A DNA stretch of 20,351 nucleotides, taken from NCBI GenBank assembly GCA_964545345.1, contig CAZJFE010000012.1, forward strand, positions 1-20,351. The letters are read 5' to 3'. Shown one piece after another: positions 6,587 through 15,054 of the stretch; the first letter of the stretch is position 1; every line of letters starts with the position of its first letter. Under the pieces are notes generated by a model. It searched no databases, was not told the DNA's origin, and saw only the letters and a program-made list of their open reading frames with translations. The DNA is from JAUSKF01 sp964545345 (GTDB taxonomy: Bacteria; Patescibacteriota; Minisyncoccia; UBA6257; WO2-44-18). A program made the position numbers and the translations under genes.

Positions 6587-6589
6587 GTA

Positions 6590-6693
6590 AGTGTTCGCTA
6601 ATAATGCTAATTAAAGCAAATAATGCCAATCATGTAAATCGTCGACGCCAGTATTCGCAATATTAAATCTTAAATTCGTATATTCGCGATTAC
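6590..6693. repeat. Intergenic repeat module, copy 2 (rpsF to ssb gap)
   Basis: Homologous to 5785-5872. It contains the rpsF stop codon at one end and reaches to within 3 nt of the ssb ATG at the other. The extra bases relative to copy 1 lie near 6631-6650. Confidence 0.85.
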
Positions 6694-7076
6694 TTCAAGA
6701 TTTCTTCCAGCTTCTCTTCCAGCGCTTCGTTGCTGATGCTTGGAGTGACTTTCTTTTCCGGACGTCCGGTTCCGGGAACCATCGGAGCGGCAACTCGGAC
6801 CGGAGGAGTGATGACCAGCGAACGCAAAACTCCTTTTTGCAAAGTCAGAGCATCAGTGACCGGCTTAATCACGGCCGGATCGGCCATAAAGTAGACGAAG
6901 CCGAAATAGGCAGTGGCGTGCTTCTTGATTGGGTAAGCCAGCGGAATTGAGGCGGCGGCCTTCTGATGAGAAATCTCGGCTCCGTTTTGTTTCAACAAAG
7001 CCAAAACATCCTGCTCCGCTTCGGGAGTGGCCAATAGATAAGCGATTTCGTATTCTTTTTTATTTTCGTCCTTCAT
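6690..7076 (-). CDS. rpsF: 30S ribosomal protein S6 (bS6)
   Basis: 128 residues from the ATG at 7076. KEYEIAYLLATPEAEQDV is the first strand and helix of the S6 ferredoxin-like fold, followed by LAYPIKKHATAYFGFVYFMADP and LRSLVITPP, then a C-terminal extension (about 88-128) ending EALEEKLEEILK. S6 forms a dimer with S18 on the small subunit. The frame stays open to a TTG at 7118, but the family starts at MKDENKKEYEI, so the ATG is preferred; no Shine-Dalgarno is seen. It starts 45 nt after the rpoC stop and is probably transcribed with it. The tail is longer than in E. coli-type S6 cores. Confidence 0.93.
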   Translation of the reverse strand: MKDENKKEYEIAYLLATPEAEQDVLALLKQNGAEISHQKAAASIPLAYPIKKHATAYFGFVYFMADPAVIKPVTDALTLQKGVLRSLVITPPVRVAAPMVPGTGRPEKKVTPSISNEALEEKLEEILK

Positions 7077-7121
7077 TTTCAGTTTTAAGATTTTAGCATC
7101 GCTGGAGAATTTTTGCAATCT

Positions 7122-10100
7122 TTAGGCCTCCCCTTCCTCTTCAGCGGCTTGCTGATTCAACTGAGCGTTAAAGCCGGTTCCGACCGGGATTAATCGGCCG
7201 ATGATCACGTTTTCCTTCAAGCCACGCAATAGATCAGATTTTCCTTCTAGAGCCGCGGTAATCAGAACTCTGGCAGTTTCTTGGAAAGAGGCGGCGGACA
7301 AGAAGCTTTCGGTAGACAAGGCCACCTTGGTGACACCCATCAGAAGCTGAACAGCTTTCGCTGGCGCTTTACCCGCTTTCTTAATCGCGCGGTTTACCTC
7401 CAAGAATTTGGATTTCTCCAAAATATCGCCGGGAACAAAATCGGTATCGCCGGACTCCTTAACTTTCACACGGGAAAACATCTGGCGAACAATTACCTCC
7501 AAATGTTTGTTGTTGATGCTGGCGCCTTCAGAAAGATAAATCCTCTGAACTTCGTTGATGATGTAGTTCTGGGCCGCTTCCGCTCCGCGCAAGCTGAAGA
7601 TTTCCTTCAGATCCAAATTACCCTCGCAAAGCTGATCGCCTTTCTTCACCTCTTCTCCGGGTTTCACAAAGACATCAACCGTTCGGGAAACAGCGTACTC
7701 CTTAACCTCTTTCCTGACGTTAACTTTAATAACCTTGGAAAGACCGCGGTCTTCAATGCTATCCACGATGCCATCATCTTCGGCCAAGAAAGCGCGTCCT
7801 TTCGGAGGGCGAGCTTCAAAAACCTCTTCAACACGAGGTAAACCGTGAGTAATGTCGGAACCGGCCACACCACCGATGTGGAAAGTTCTCATGGTCAACT
7901 GGGTGCCAGGTTCGCCGATGGATTGAGCCGCTACGACACCTACCGCCTCGCCTAGCTTGATTGGTTTGTTGCTACCCAAATCATATCCGTAACAAGTAGA
8001 GCAAACACCATACAAAGTCTTGCAGGTAATCGGCGAACGAATCTTGAGACTCTCCAATTTGGAAGCGCCAATCAAATCCGCGGTCGCGCGATCCATCGTC
8101 TCGCCGGCTTTGACCACCGTCTTGCCGTCAACCTTAACGTCATCCAAGGTAGTGCGGGAGAACAAACGATTACCAAAGTTATTTCCGAATTCCGCGCCAT
8201 CAGCCCGGTTGACGGTAATGCCTTCTTTGGTCTTACAATCCTGTTCTTTAGTAACTAAATCCTGAGACACATCCACCAAGCGACGAGTTAAGTAACCGGC
8301 GGAAGCGGTCTTCAAAGCGGTATCGGTAGAACCCTTACGAGCGCCGTGAGTGGAAATAAAGTATTCCAACACACCCAATCCTTCTTTATAAGAAGAGCGG
8401 ATCGGCAACTCAATCGGTTCGCCTTTCGGGTTTTGCACCAAACCTTTCATACCGGCCATCTGTACCGGCTGGGCCCAAGTGCCACGAGCTCCGGAATCAA
8501 TAATCTGATAAACGGAGCTATTGGAGTTCAGAGTCGCCGGAACTAATTTAGCGATTTCCGCTTTAGTCTTTTCCCAAACCGAAATAACTCGGGCGCGACG
8601 CTCGGAATCAGTCAGTAAACCTTGCTGATACTGATCACGGACCTCGGCCACGGCGGCTTCCGCTTTTTTCATCAATTCCGGTTTTTCTTTCGGAGTGATC
8701 AAATCGGCCATTCCCCAGCTGATGCCGGAAATAGTGGCGTACTCAAAACCAAGTCGCTTAATGCTATCCAAAACATCGGCGGCCTTCTCCAGACCGAAGC
8801 GATGAATTGTCTGAGCGATCAGCTTAGAGATTTCTTTCTTGTTAAGAGTCTTATTCACGAAACCGAAATCCGCTGGAAGAATCTCATTGAAAATAATTCG
8901 GCCGGCGGAAAGCGTCTCGGATTCCGGAGAACCGACTTTAATAGGAGCGTTCAGCGCCAACATATCGTAGTTGTAAGCGAGTAAAGCTTCCTCCTTGCTA
9001 GCGAAAACTTTTCCAGCGCCCAAAGCGCCTTCTTTCAAAGCAGTTAAGTAGTAGCAACCCAAAACGATATCCTGGGTTGGAACCGCGACCGGGTCGCCGG
9101 TAGCCGGTTTCAATAAGTTAACGCTGGAAAGCATGATTTCGGTCGCCTCTTTCTGAGCCATCTGGCTCAAAGGCAAGTGAACGGCCATCTGGTCGCCGTC
9201 AAAGTCCGCGTTAAAAGCGGAGCAGACCAACGGAGGAATGCGGATCGCCAAATCTTCAGTCAAAGAAGGCTGGAAAGCCTGCACGCCCAAGCGGTGCAAA
9301 GTCGGAGCGCGATTTAAGAAAACTTTGCGTCCGGCGATCACTTCTTCCAAGATTGCCCAAATCTCCGAAGGGGCTTGCTCCATCAAGCGATTGGCGTTGC
9401 GAATGTTGTAGGCCAAACCACGCTCAATGATCTTGTTGATTACGAACGGTTTAAACAATTCCAAAGCCATCTTTTTCGGCAAACCGCATTGGTTGATCTT
9501 CAAATCCGGACCAACCACGATTACCGAACGGCCGGAGTAGTCAACGCGCTTACCCAGCAAGTTCTGACGAAAACGTCCCTGTTTTCCTTTCAACATGTCC
9601 GCTAAGGAACGCAACGGGCGACGCTGACTGGAAAGCTGTTGAACTCCAAAACGGGAAGAGTTATCAATCAAAGCGTCCACCGATTCCTGCAACATGCGTT
9701 TTTCGTTAACCACGATCACGTCCGGAGCTTTTAATTCCAGAAGTTTCTTCAAACGATTATTGCGGTTGATTACCCGGCGATATAAATCGTTCAAATCGGA
9801 AGTCGCGTAACGGCCGCCGTCCAAGGCCACCATCGGGCGAAGATCCGGAGGCAAAACCGGCAAAACCGTGAGAATCATGGAAGCCGGATCAATTTTATTT
9901 TTATACAAAGAAGTCGCCAACTTCAGACGACGCAAAACCAACCGCTCCTTAACCGGGTCTTTTACCGCTTCCGCTTCTTTACCCATCTGATCCACCAGCT
10001 TTTTCAGATCCAAATTGGACAAAATCTTATACAACGCCTCGGCGCCGGTGCTGGCTTCAAAGATATCCGCGAACCGCTTGGCCAAATTGAAATACTCATT

Positions 10101-10670
10101 GTCGGTCAAAATCTTTCCTACTTTCAAAGAGTTCACTTCTTTCTTCGCGGCCGATAATCCGGAGCGCAATTCATCAGTCTTTACGCCTTCCTTACGAGCG
10201 GTCTTTTTGCGGGCGTTAAATTCTTTTTCTAATTCCTCCAAAATACGCTTTTTGGTCGCGTCGTTGACGGAAGTGATGATATAGGAAGCGTAGTAGATTA
10301 CTTTTTCCAACTTCATAATCGGCACGTCCAAAAGGACGCCGATCTTAGATGGGACGTTCTTGAAGAACCAGATATGCGCCACCGGAGCGGCCAACTTAAT
10401 GTGGGCCATCCGATCACGGCGAACAATCGCGCGGGTAACTTCCACGCCGCACTTATCACAGACCACGTTCTTATACCGAATCCGGCGATATTTACCGCAG
10501 TAGCATTCCCAATCCTTAGTCGGACCGAAAATTCGCTCGGAGAATAAACCATCTTTTTCCGGACGCTGGGTGCGATAATTAATCGTTTCCGGCTTGGTCA
10601 CTTCACCGAAAGACCATTTCATAATGTCTTCGGGGGAGGCCAGTTTAAGTTTGATTGAAGAGAAATTCAT
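7122..10670 (-). CDS. rpoC: DNA-directed RNA polymerase subunit beta'
   Basis: 1182 residues. In order: an N-terminal zinc ribbon CYCGKYRRIRYKNVVCDKC near 56-75; the clamp; the catalytic NADFDGDQM near 487, whose three Asp hold the active-site magnesium; a second zinc site with Cys near 815 and CKTLYGVCSTC near 885; and the trigger loop with GEPGTQLTMRTFHIGG near 920. The subunit completes the RNA polymerase core with beta. It is near the short end of the family and no large lineage insert is obvious. The ATG lies 12 nt after the rpoB stop, and the gap consists of a short repeat. Co-transcription with rpoB upstream and rpsF downstream is likely. Confidence 0.98.
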   Translation of the reverse strand: MNFSSIKLKLASPEDIMKWSFGEVTKPETINYRTQRPEKDGLFSERIFGPTKDWECYCGKYRRIRYKNVVCDKCGVEVTRAIVRRDRMAHIKLAAPVAHIWFFKNVPSKIGVLLDVPIMKLEKVIYYASYIITSVNDATKKRILEELEKEFNARKKTARKEGVKTDELRSGLSAAKKEVNSLKVGKILTDNEYFNLAKRFADIFEASTGAEALYKILSNLDLKKLVDQMGKEAEAVKDPVKERLVLRRLKLATSLYKNKIDPASMILTVLPVLPPDLRPMVALDGGRYATSDLNDLYRRVINRNNRLKKLLELKAPDVIVVNEKRMLQESVDALIDNSSRFGVQQLSSQRRPLRSLADMLKGKQGRFRQNLLGKRVDYSGRSVIVVGPDLKINQCGLPKKMALELFKPFVINKIIERGLAYNIRNANRLMEQAPSEIWAILEEVIAGRKVFLNRAPTLHRLGVQAFQPSLTEDLAIRIPPLVCSAFNADFDGDQMAVHLPLSQMAQKEATEIMLSSVNLLKPATGDPVAVPTQDIVLGCYYLTALKEGALGAGKVFASKEEALLAYNYDMLALNAPIKVGSPESETLSAGRIIFNEILPADFGFVNKTLNKKEISKLIAQTIHRFGLEKAADVLDSIKRLGFEYATISGISWGMADLITPKEKPELMKKAEAAVAEVRDQYQQGLLTDSERRARVISVWEKTKAEIAKLVPATLNSNSSVYQIIDSGARGTWAQPVQMAGMKGLVQNPKGEPIELPIRSSYKEGLGVLEYFISTHGARKGSTDTALKTASAGYLTRRLVDVSQDLVTKEQDCKTKEGITVNRADGAEFGNNFGNRLFSRTTLDDVKVDGKTVVKAGETMDRATADLIGASKLESLKIRSPITCKTLYGVCSTCYGYDLGSNKPIKLGEAVGVVAAQSIGEPGTQLTMRTFHIGGVAGSDITHGLPRVEEVFEARPPKGRAFLAEDDGIVDSIEDRGLSKVIKVNVRKEVKEYAVSRTVDVFVKPGEEVKKGDQLCEGNLDLKEIFSLRGAEAAQNYIINEVQRIYLSEGASINNKHLEVIVRQMFSRVKVKESGDTDFVPGDILEKSKFLEVNRAIKKAGKAPAKAVQLLMGVTKVALSTESFLSAASFQETARVLITAALEGKSDLLRGLKENVIIGRLIPVGTGFNAQLNQQAAEEEGEA

Positions 10671-10695
10671 AGTCGTTAGTTGTTAGTCGTTAGTT
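10671..10695. repeat. Tandem 11-mer at the rpoB/rpoC junction
   Basis: On minus, AACTAACGACT occurs twice separated by AAC. The first copy encodes the last residues of RpoB and begins its stop codon; the second fills the gap before the rpoC ATG. A 19-nt part recurs inside mltG with one mismatch. Confidence 0.85.
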
Positions 10696-13600
10696 CTTGG
10701 TTTCCGTTCGGCCTTTTCTTCATCACCGCCAACCAGTTCCACATTCAGTCCCAGCGCTTTCAACTCACTGACCAAAACGTTGAAAGAGGCGGGAATGTTC
10801 GGAGCTTTAATTTCTCCACCACGGATGATTGATTCATAAACCGCGGAACGTCCAACCACGTCGTCAGATTTCACGGTTAACATTTCCTGCAAAGTATGCG
10901 CGGCTCCGTATCCTTCCAAGGCCCAGACTTCCATCTCGCCGAAACGCTGACCGCCGAACTGCGCCTTACCTCCCAACGGCTGTTGGGTGATCAAGGAGTA
11001 TGGACCGGTGGAGCGCATGTGGATCTTGTCTTCCACCAAATGATTCAGCTTCAAAATATACATCACACCGACGGTAACCGGTTGAGCAAACGGCTTGCCG
11101 GTGCGGCCATCGTGCAAAATTACTTTTCCGGTCTCCGGAATTCCGGCAGCTTTCAACTCCTCTTTAATTTGCGCCTCAGTAGCGCCGGCCAAAACCGGAG
11201 TAATGGCGCGGTAGCCAAGTTTCTTGGCGGCCCAACCCAAGTGCACCTCCAAAATCTGTCCAAGGTTCATACGGGAAGCGACACCCAAAGGATTCAAAAC
11301 TACGTCCACCGGAGTGCCGTCTTCCAAATAAGGCATGTCTTCCACCGGGCGAACCTGGGAAATAACACCCTTGTTTCCGTGACGGCCGGCCAACTTGTCA
11401 CCGGCGCGAACTTTACGCAACTGCGCCACTTCCACCTGAATTCGTTTAATAATCCCCGGCTCCAGCTTGTCGCCGCGCTCGCGGGAGAAAATTTTCACGC
11501 CGACAATCCGGCCGTATTTTCCGTGAGGAACGGTCAAAGAAGTATCTTTCACGTCACGAGCTTTTTCGCCGAAGATAGCGCGCAACAAGCGCTCTTCGGA
11601 AGTCAGTTCGCTTTCGCCTTTCGGAGAAATCTTGCCGACTAGAATATCGTTGGAGTGCACCTCGGCGCCAATGCGGACGATTCCCTCTTCATCCAAGTTC
11701 TTCAATTTTTCCTCGGAAACGTTTGGAATATCAGGAGTGGTTAATTCCGGACCAAGTTTCGTGTCGCGAACATCGCAATAGAAATCTTCAATGTGAATAG
11801 AAGTGAAGAAATCATCCCGAGCCACCCGCTCCGACAACACGATTGCGTCCTCAAAGTTGGCGCCTTCATATGAAAGGAAGGCCACTACCAGATTTTGGCC
11901 CAGCGCCAAAACGCCGTTATCGGTAGACGGGCCATCAGCCAAAACGTCACCTTTCTTAACTTTCTGGCCTTTATCCACCAATGGGCGTTGAGAAATGCAG
12001 GTAAATTGGTTGGAACGCTTAAATTTATTCAGCGGATAAGTAATTTTATTTCCGCTTTGAGTTTTGAAAACAATTTCCCGGGCATCCACGGCCTCAATCG
12101 TGCCGGCCTGCGGAGCCAAAATAAGATGGCCGGAATCTTGAGCTGCTTTTTCTTCAATACCGGTGCCGACAAAAGGCGCCGCGGATTTCACGGAAACCAC
12201 CGCCTGTCGTTGCATGTTGGAACCCATCAGAGCGCGGTTAGCGTCATCGTGTTCCAAGAAAGGGATCATGGAAGTCGCCACGCTGACGGCCTGGTTCGGA
12301 GCAACGTCCATCAATTGCACCTCATCTTTCATGCAAGTTCCCGGCTCGCCGTTAATGCGGGCTTCAATCACGTCGCCGATCAGATTCATCTTATCGTCAA
12401 AAGGAACACCGGCGTGCGCGATTTTATTGCGCTCTTCCTCCAAGGCGTTCATCCAGACGATTTCTTTGGTAATTTTTCCTTTCTTGACCACCACGTAGGG
12501 AGTCTCAATAAAACCAAGATCGTTGATCCGAGCGTAGTTAGCCAAGTGGTTCACCAAACCGATGTTCGCGCCTTCAGGAGTTTCAATCGGGCAGATGCGG
12601 CCGTAGTGAGAGCGGTGCACGTCGCGTACTTCAAAACCGGCGCGCTCCCGGGTCAAACCGCCGGGACCCATCGCCGACAAACGACGTTTGTGCTCCAATT
12701 CAGCCAAAGGATTTACCTGGTCCATGAATTGAGACAACTGGGAAGAAGAAAAGAATTCTTTAATCGCCGACATCAACGGCCGGGCGTTTACCAACTGCAC
12801 GGGAGTCAACGCTTTGGCTTCAAAAGTGGACATGCGATCCTGCACGATGCGACGCATGCGAGCCAAACCCAGGCGGAATTTATTTTGCAAAAGTTCACCG
12901 ACAGCGCGCACGCGGCGGTTACCCAAGTGGTCAATATCATCCGGTTCGGTGTTCTGGTCGTTGTTCAACCGAATCACCTCTTTAATCATTAAAACTAAGT
13001 CATCCAACTCCAAAAGCCGGGATTCGGATTTCCGGCGCAAACGCTGATTCAATTGAAAACGGCCGACCGCGGAAAGGTCGTAACGATCCAAGCGCTGAAA
13101 CATGGCGTCAATCAAGCTGGAAGCGTTTTCCACCGTGGCCAAATCGCCAGGGCGAATACGCTTATAGATTTCCAAATAGGCCTCGTCTTTGTTTTTCGCG
13201 GAATCTTTCTTGATGGTGGCGTCCAAATATTTAATCGGGCCGTTATCCACGTCGGCGAAGGCCTCCTTGATATCTTCGGTTTCGGTCAAACCAAAAATGC
13301 GGAGCAATTCGGTTACCGGCGCTTTACGACGACGATCAATTTTAACCGTCAAAACACCGTCAGAGTCGGTTTCAATTTCCAGCCAGGCACCGCGATTCGG
13401 AATAACTTTCGCCCCGAAAAACTTTTTACCGCGATAAAGGTTAGCGGTGAAGTAAACACCGGAGGAACGGATTAGCTGAGGCACTACCACGCGCTCAACA
13501 CCGTTGATAATAAAAGTTCCGCGGTCGGTCATCACCGGGAAATCTCCGAAATAAACTTCCTGCTCTTTAATTTCTTTCTCCTGTTGGTTGATTAGCTTCA

Positions 13601-13871
13601 GCTTCACGCGCAGCGGAGCTTCGTAAGTTAAATCTTTAAACTTCGCGTAAGTCTCGTCATACTTCGGTTCATCAAAGTAATACTCCATGAACTTCAGTTC
13701 AATATTCTTGTCGGCGTAGTCTTTCATCGGAAAAGTTTCTTCAAATAATTCCTTCAGGCCGGTTTTAACGAACCAGTTGTAAGAGCGAGTTTGGATTTCG
13801 ACCAAGTTTGGCTGATCAACAAATGATCCCGGATGGGTGGAAAAAACTTTGGTAGGAAGTTTATTCAACAT
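10683..13871 (-). CDS. rpoB: DNA-directed RNA polymerase subunit beta
   Basis: 1062 residues, among the shorter beta subunits. The protrusion and lobe come first; the rifampicin cluster SQLSQFMDQVNPLAELEHKR lies near 375-395 with the conserved Asp, His and Ser present but Val and Glu where E. coli has Asn and Thr. Then come GRICPIETPEGANIGLV near 424, GDKLAGRHGNKGVIS near 820 and the C-terminal GGKAQFGGQRFGEMEVWALE near 980. The last three residues, Thr-Asn-Asp, are encoded by a short repeat that also supplies the stop codon. It starts about 190 nt downstream of a consensus promoter at 14070-14098, without a clear Shine-Dalgarno. No rplJ or rplL precedes it. Confidence 0.98.
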   Translation of the reverse strand: MLNKLPTKVFSTHPGSFVDQPNLVEIQTRSYNWFVKTGLKELFEETFPMKDYADKNIELKFMEYYFDEPKYDETYAKFKDLTYEAPLRVKLKLINQQEKEIKEQEVYFGDFPVMTDRGTFIINGVERVVVPQLIRSSGVYFTANLYRGKKFFGAKVIPNRGAWLEIETDSDGVLTVKIDRRRKAPVTELLRIFGLTETEDIKEAFADVDNGPIKYLDATIKKDSAKNKDEAYLEIYKRIRPGDLATVENASSLIDAMFQRLDRYDLSAVGRFQLNQRLRRKSESRLLELDDLVLMIKEVIRLNNDQNTEPDDIDHLGNRRVRAVGELLQNKFRLGLARMRRIVQDRMSTFEAKALTPVQLVNARPLMSAIKEFFSSSQLSQFMDQVNPLAELEHKRRLSAMGPGGLTRERAGFEVRDVHRSHYGRICPIETPEGANIGLVNHLANYARINDLGFIETPYVVVKKGKITKEIVWMNALEEERNKIAHAGVPFDDKMNLIGDVIEARINGEPGTCMKDEVQLMDVAPNQAVSVATSMIPFLEHDDANRALMGSNMQRQAVVSVKSAAPFVGTGIEEKAAQDSGHLILAPQAGTIEAVDAREIVFKTQSGNKITYPLNKFKRSNQFTCISQRPLVDKGQKVKKGDVLADGPSTDNGVLALGQNLVVAFLSYEGANFEDAIVLSERVARDDFFTSIHIEDFYCDVRDTKLGPELTTPDIPNVSEEKLKNLDEEGIVRIGAEVHSNDILVGKISPKGESELTSEERLLRAIFGEKARDVKDTSLTVPHGKYGRIVGVKIFSRERGDKLEPGIIKRIQVEVAQLRKVRAGDKLAGRHGNKGVISQVRPVEDMPYLEDGTPVDVVLNPLGVASRMNLGQILEVHLGWAAKKLGYRAITPVLAGATEAQIKEELKAAGIPETGKVILHDGRTGKPFAQPVTVGVMYILKLNHLVEDKIHMRSTGPYSLITQQPLGGKAQFGGQRFGEMEVWALEGYGAAHTLQEMLTVKSDDVVGRSAVYESIIRGGEIKAPNIPASFNVLVSELKALGLNVELVGGDEEKAERKPRTND

Positions 13872-13893
13872 TAGGTTTATAATTGGTTGTATT

Positions 13894-13928
13894 TTTCCCG
13901 CCGAAGGCGGATCCGCCGGCGGCGGAAA
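13894..13928. repeat. GC-rich palindrome in the rpoB leader
   Basis: Outer arms TTTCCCGCCG and CGGCGGAAA pair with one bulge around GGCGGATCCGCC. It is followed on plus, not minus, by a T tract, so it is not an rpoB terminator. It may be a REP-like palindrome or a leader hairpin about 25 nt before the rpoB ATG. Confidence 0.6.
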
Positions 13929-14069
13929 TTTTTATATTTGGAAGCTCCCCTCTCCCGCACTATTTTTCCCTTTCAGTCAAGAACAAAAAAACACAAAAAC
14001 CTAAACCCCGCTTTTGACACTTTTTAGCGTAGTTTTGTCCCTGGTGGACTTGGTTTTTAATTGCTTTCA

Positions 14070-14098
14070 ATTATATACCCGGGGCGGTTTTTTGTCAA
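14070..14098 (-). promoter_or_regulatory. Consensus promoter for the rpoB operon
   Basis: On minus, TTGACA and TATAAT are both perfect, with a 17-nt spacer that is GC-rich in its middle. The predicted start is near 14063, about 190 nt before rpoB. The leader (13872-14063) contains A/T-rich sequence and the palindrome at 13894-13928 but no evident open frame. Confidence 0.88.
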
Positions 14099-14122
14099 TA
14101 TGGGGATAACTCCCATATTGAC
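14094..14122. promoter_or_regulatory. Perfect inverted repeat overlapping the rpoB -35 box
   Basis: GTCAATATGGG and CCCATATTGAC are perfect 11-bp arms separated by 7 nt. The inner part of the -35 hexamer lies in one arm. The site is upstream of the transcript start, so it is more likely a protein-binding site than an attenuator. The binding protein is not known. Confidence 0.55.
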
Positions 14123-14129
14123 TAGGGTC

Positions 14130-14148
14130 GCCGTTTTAATAAAACGGC
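14130..14148. terminator. Accessory hairpin next to the orphan-gene terminator
   Basis: GCCGTTTT and AAAACGGC pair around AAT. It follows directly after the stronger hairpin at 14146-14173 on minus and may add to termination before the rpoB promoter. Confidence 0.5.
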
Positions 14149-14173
14149 CCCCCAACTGTTATGTTGGAGGGCC
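14146..14173 (-). terminator. Terminator of the GC-rich orphan gene
   Basis: 11-bp stem GGCCCTCCAAC/GTTGGGGGGCC on minus with one mismatch and a 6-nt loop, followed by GTTTTATT. It starts 8 nt after the stop codon of the gene at 14182-14499. Confidence 0.82.
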
Positions 14174-14181
14174 TTTAGAGC

Positions 14182-14499
14182 TTACTCCCCGTCCTCATCG
14201 CGCTTGCGGCGCTCCGGAGGGCGGATGAAGCCGGCGACCTCGTGCCGGCGAACCCGCGGGAACTCCCACGAATTCACGTACTTGATGGGCGGGGGCTGAA
14301 AGCCCGTCATCATCGTCTCGTCCTCCGAGAACGAGACCTCCCTCACTGCCTCGTACCCCCGACCCTGCCGGAACAGCTTCTCCCGCCCGTTGCGCGTGTC
14401 CACGATGAAATGATCGTGGCGGACACAGCGCAGGACCGTCGGAAACAGCACCTTCTTTTCCCCAACATCCGTCTGACGACCGCTGGCGGACTTGAACAT
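14182..14499 (-). CDS. Hypothetical protein, GC-rich orphan gene
   Basis: 105 residues, not recognised. The sequence is charged and Arg-rich, with no membrane segment or Cys motif; the C-terminus is strongly basic then acidic (RRKRDEDGE). The ATG at 14499 is chosen because GAGGAGG lies about 7 nt upstream; an earlier ATG in frame at 14565 lacks such a site. Expression signals are excellent: a consensus promoter at 14604-14632, a leader of about 98 nt and a terminator just after the stop. The gene and leader are clearly richer in G+C than the neighbours, which suggests acquisition from elsewhere. An overlapping frame at 14195-14590 is also open but has no initiation signal. Function unknown. 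Confidence 0.68.
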   Translation of the reverse strand: MFKSASGRQTDVGEKKVLFPTVLRCVRHDHFIVDTRNGREKLFRQGRGYEAVREVSFSEDETMMTGFQPPPIKYVNSWEFPRVRRHEVAGFIRPPERRKRDEDGE

Positions 14500-14603
14500 A
14501 GCTCCGCCTCCTCTCTGCCCCCGGTGGAAGGAGCAAGTCACTAGGGCAGGCCGCCGTTCCCACATTGGGAAAGGCTGAAACCCACCTCAATTAGCTGGTT
14601 GGG

Positions 14604-14632
14604 ATTATAGCAAATAATTTCGTTCCTGTCAA
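14604..14632 (-). promoter_or_regulatory. Consensus promoter of the GC-rich orphan gene
   Basis: On minus, perfect TTGACA and perfect TATAAT lie 17 nt apart, with TG one base before the -10 (extended -10). The predicted start is near 14597. Confidence 0.9.
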
Positions 14633-14638
14633 GGGCTC

Positions 14639-14768
14639 AGCCAGATAGGTTTCCCGGAAACAGAATAATCCGCTTGATAGCGGATTTTCTTCGCCCTCGG
14701 CGGTTTATCGTTCGATATAACGAACGAACTAAACCGCCTCCGGGATGTTCCGGATAAACTATCTGGCT
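14639..14768 (-). other. Branched structured element, copy A (candidate ncRNA or palindromic repeat)
   Basis: Exact outer arms AGCCAGATAG/CTATCTGGCT continue into CCGGAACA/TGTTTCCGG. Inside are two hairpins: one closed by GGCGGTTTA/TAAACCGCC with a TCGTTCG/CGAACGA-type tip (14699-14738), and one with arms AATCCGC/GCGGATT (about 14667-14686). It is homologous to 16781-16941 with compensatory stem changes. It lies after the gene at 14820-15053 and before the promoter at 14604-14632, and contains no coding frame of interest. Confidence 0.75.
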
Positions 14769-14819
14769 TCGCTGGGGAGAGACTGAACCGAAATCGACAC
14801 CCACCCCGCTTTTTACCTA

Positions 14820-15053
14820 TTATTTGAGAACTCCAACTAATATGGCGGTGAGGAGCGAGATAAGGGAGATGCCAATTGCGATTCTGCTCATCCATTTTTG
14901 GGAACCCTGGAGATCCAAAAGCGTCTCAAGCTGAAAGACCTCTGCCGCGGTCATATTCGCATTGCATTTCTTACATAAGTAAGTAGATGGAGCCCCACCA
15001 GCTTTTACATTGGTATGTTTTTCCCATTCGTGCCTGCATTCATTTTTTATCAT
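14820..15053 (-). CDS. Small zinc-ribbon-like, tail-anchored membrane protein
   Basis: 77 residues, not recognised as a named family. Cys6-x-His8 near the start and Cys27-x2-Cys30 could hold one zinc ion. Residues about 57-75 are a single hydrophobic segment, so the protein is probably tail-anchored with its N-terminus in the cytosol. The ATG follows the stop of the secreted-protein gene by one base (TAACATG), which implies translational coupling. The structured element copy A lies about 50 nt downstream, with no ordinary terminator between. The two coupled genes may act together at the envelope, but nothing here shows how. Confidence 0.75.
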   Translation of the reverse strand: MIKNECRHEWEKHTNVKAGGAPSTYLCKKCNANMTAAEVFQLETLLDLQGSQKWMSRIAIGISLISLLTAILVGVLK

Positions 15054-15054
15054 G

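Noticed and set aside
10896..11642. Plus-strand open frame of 248 codons
   Set aside because: Antisense to the conserved C-terminal half of rpoB, with shadow-like composition and no initiation signal.
11895..12992. Long plus-strand open frame of 365 codons
   Set aside because: It lies wholly antisense to rpoB, whose protein is highly conserved there; its composition (His, Gln, Arg, Phe rich) is that of a reverse-complement shadow.
14195..14590. Alternative 131-codon frame over the GC-rich gene
   Set aside because: GC-rich DNA gives long frames by chance; only the 14182-14499 frame has a Shine-Dalgarno and a stop next to the terminator.
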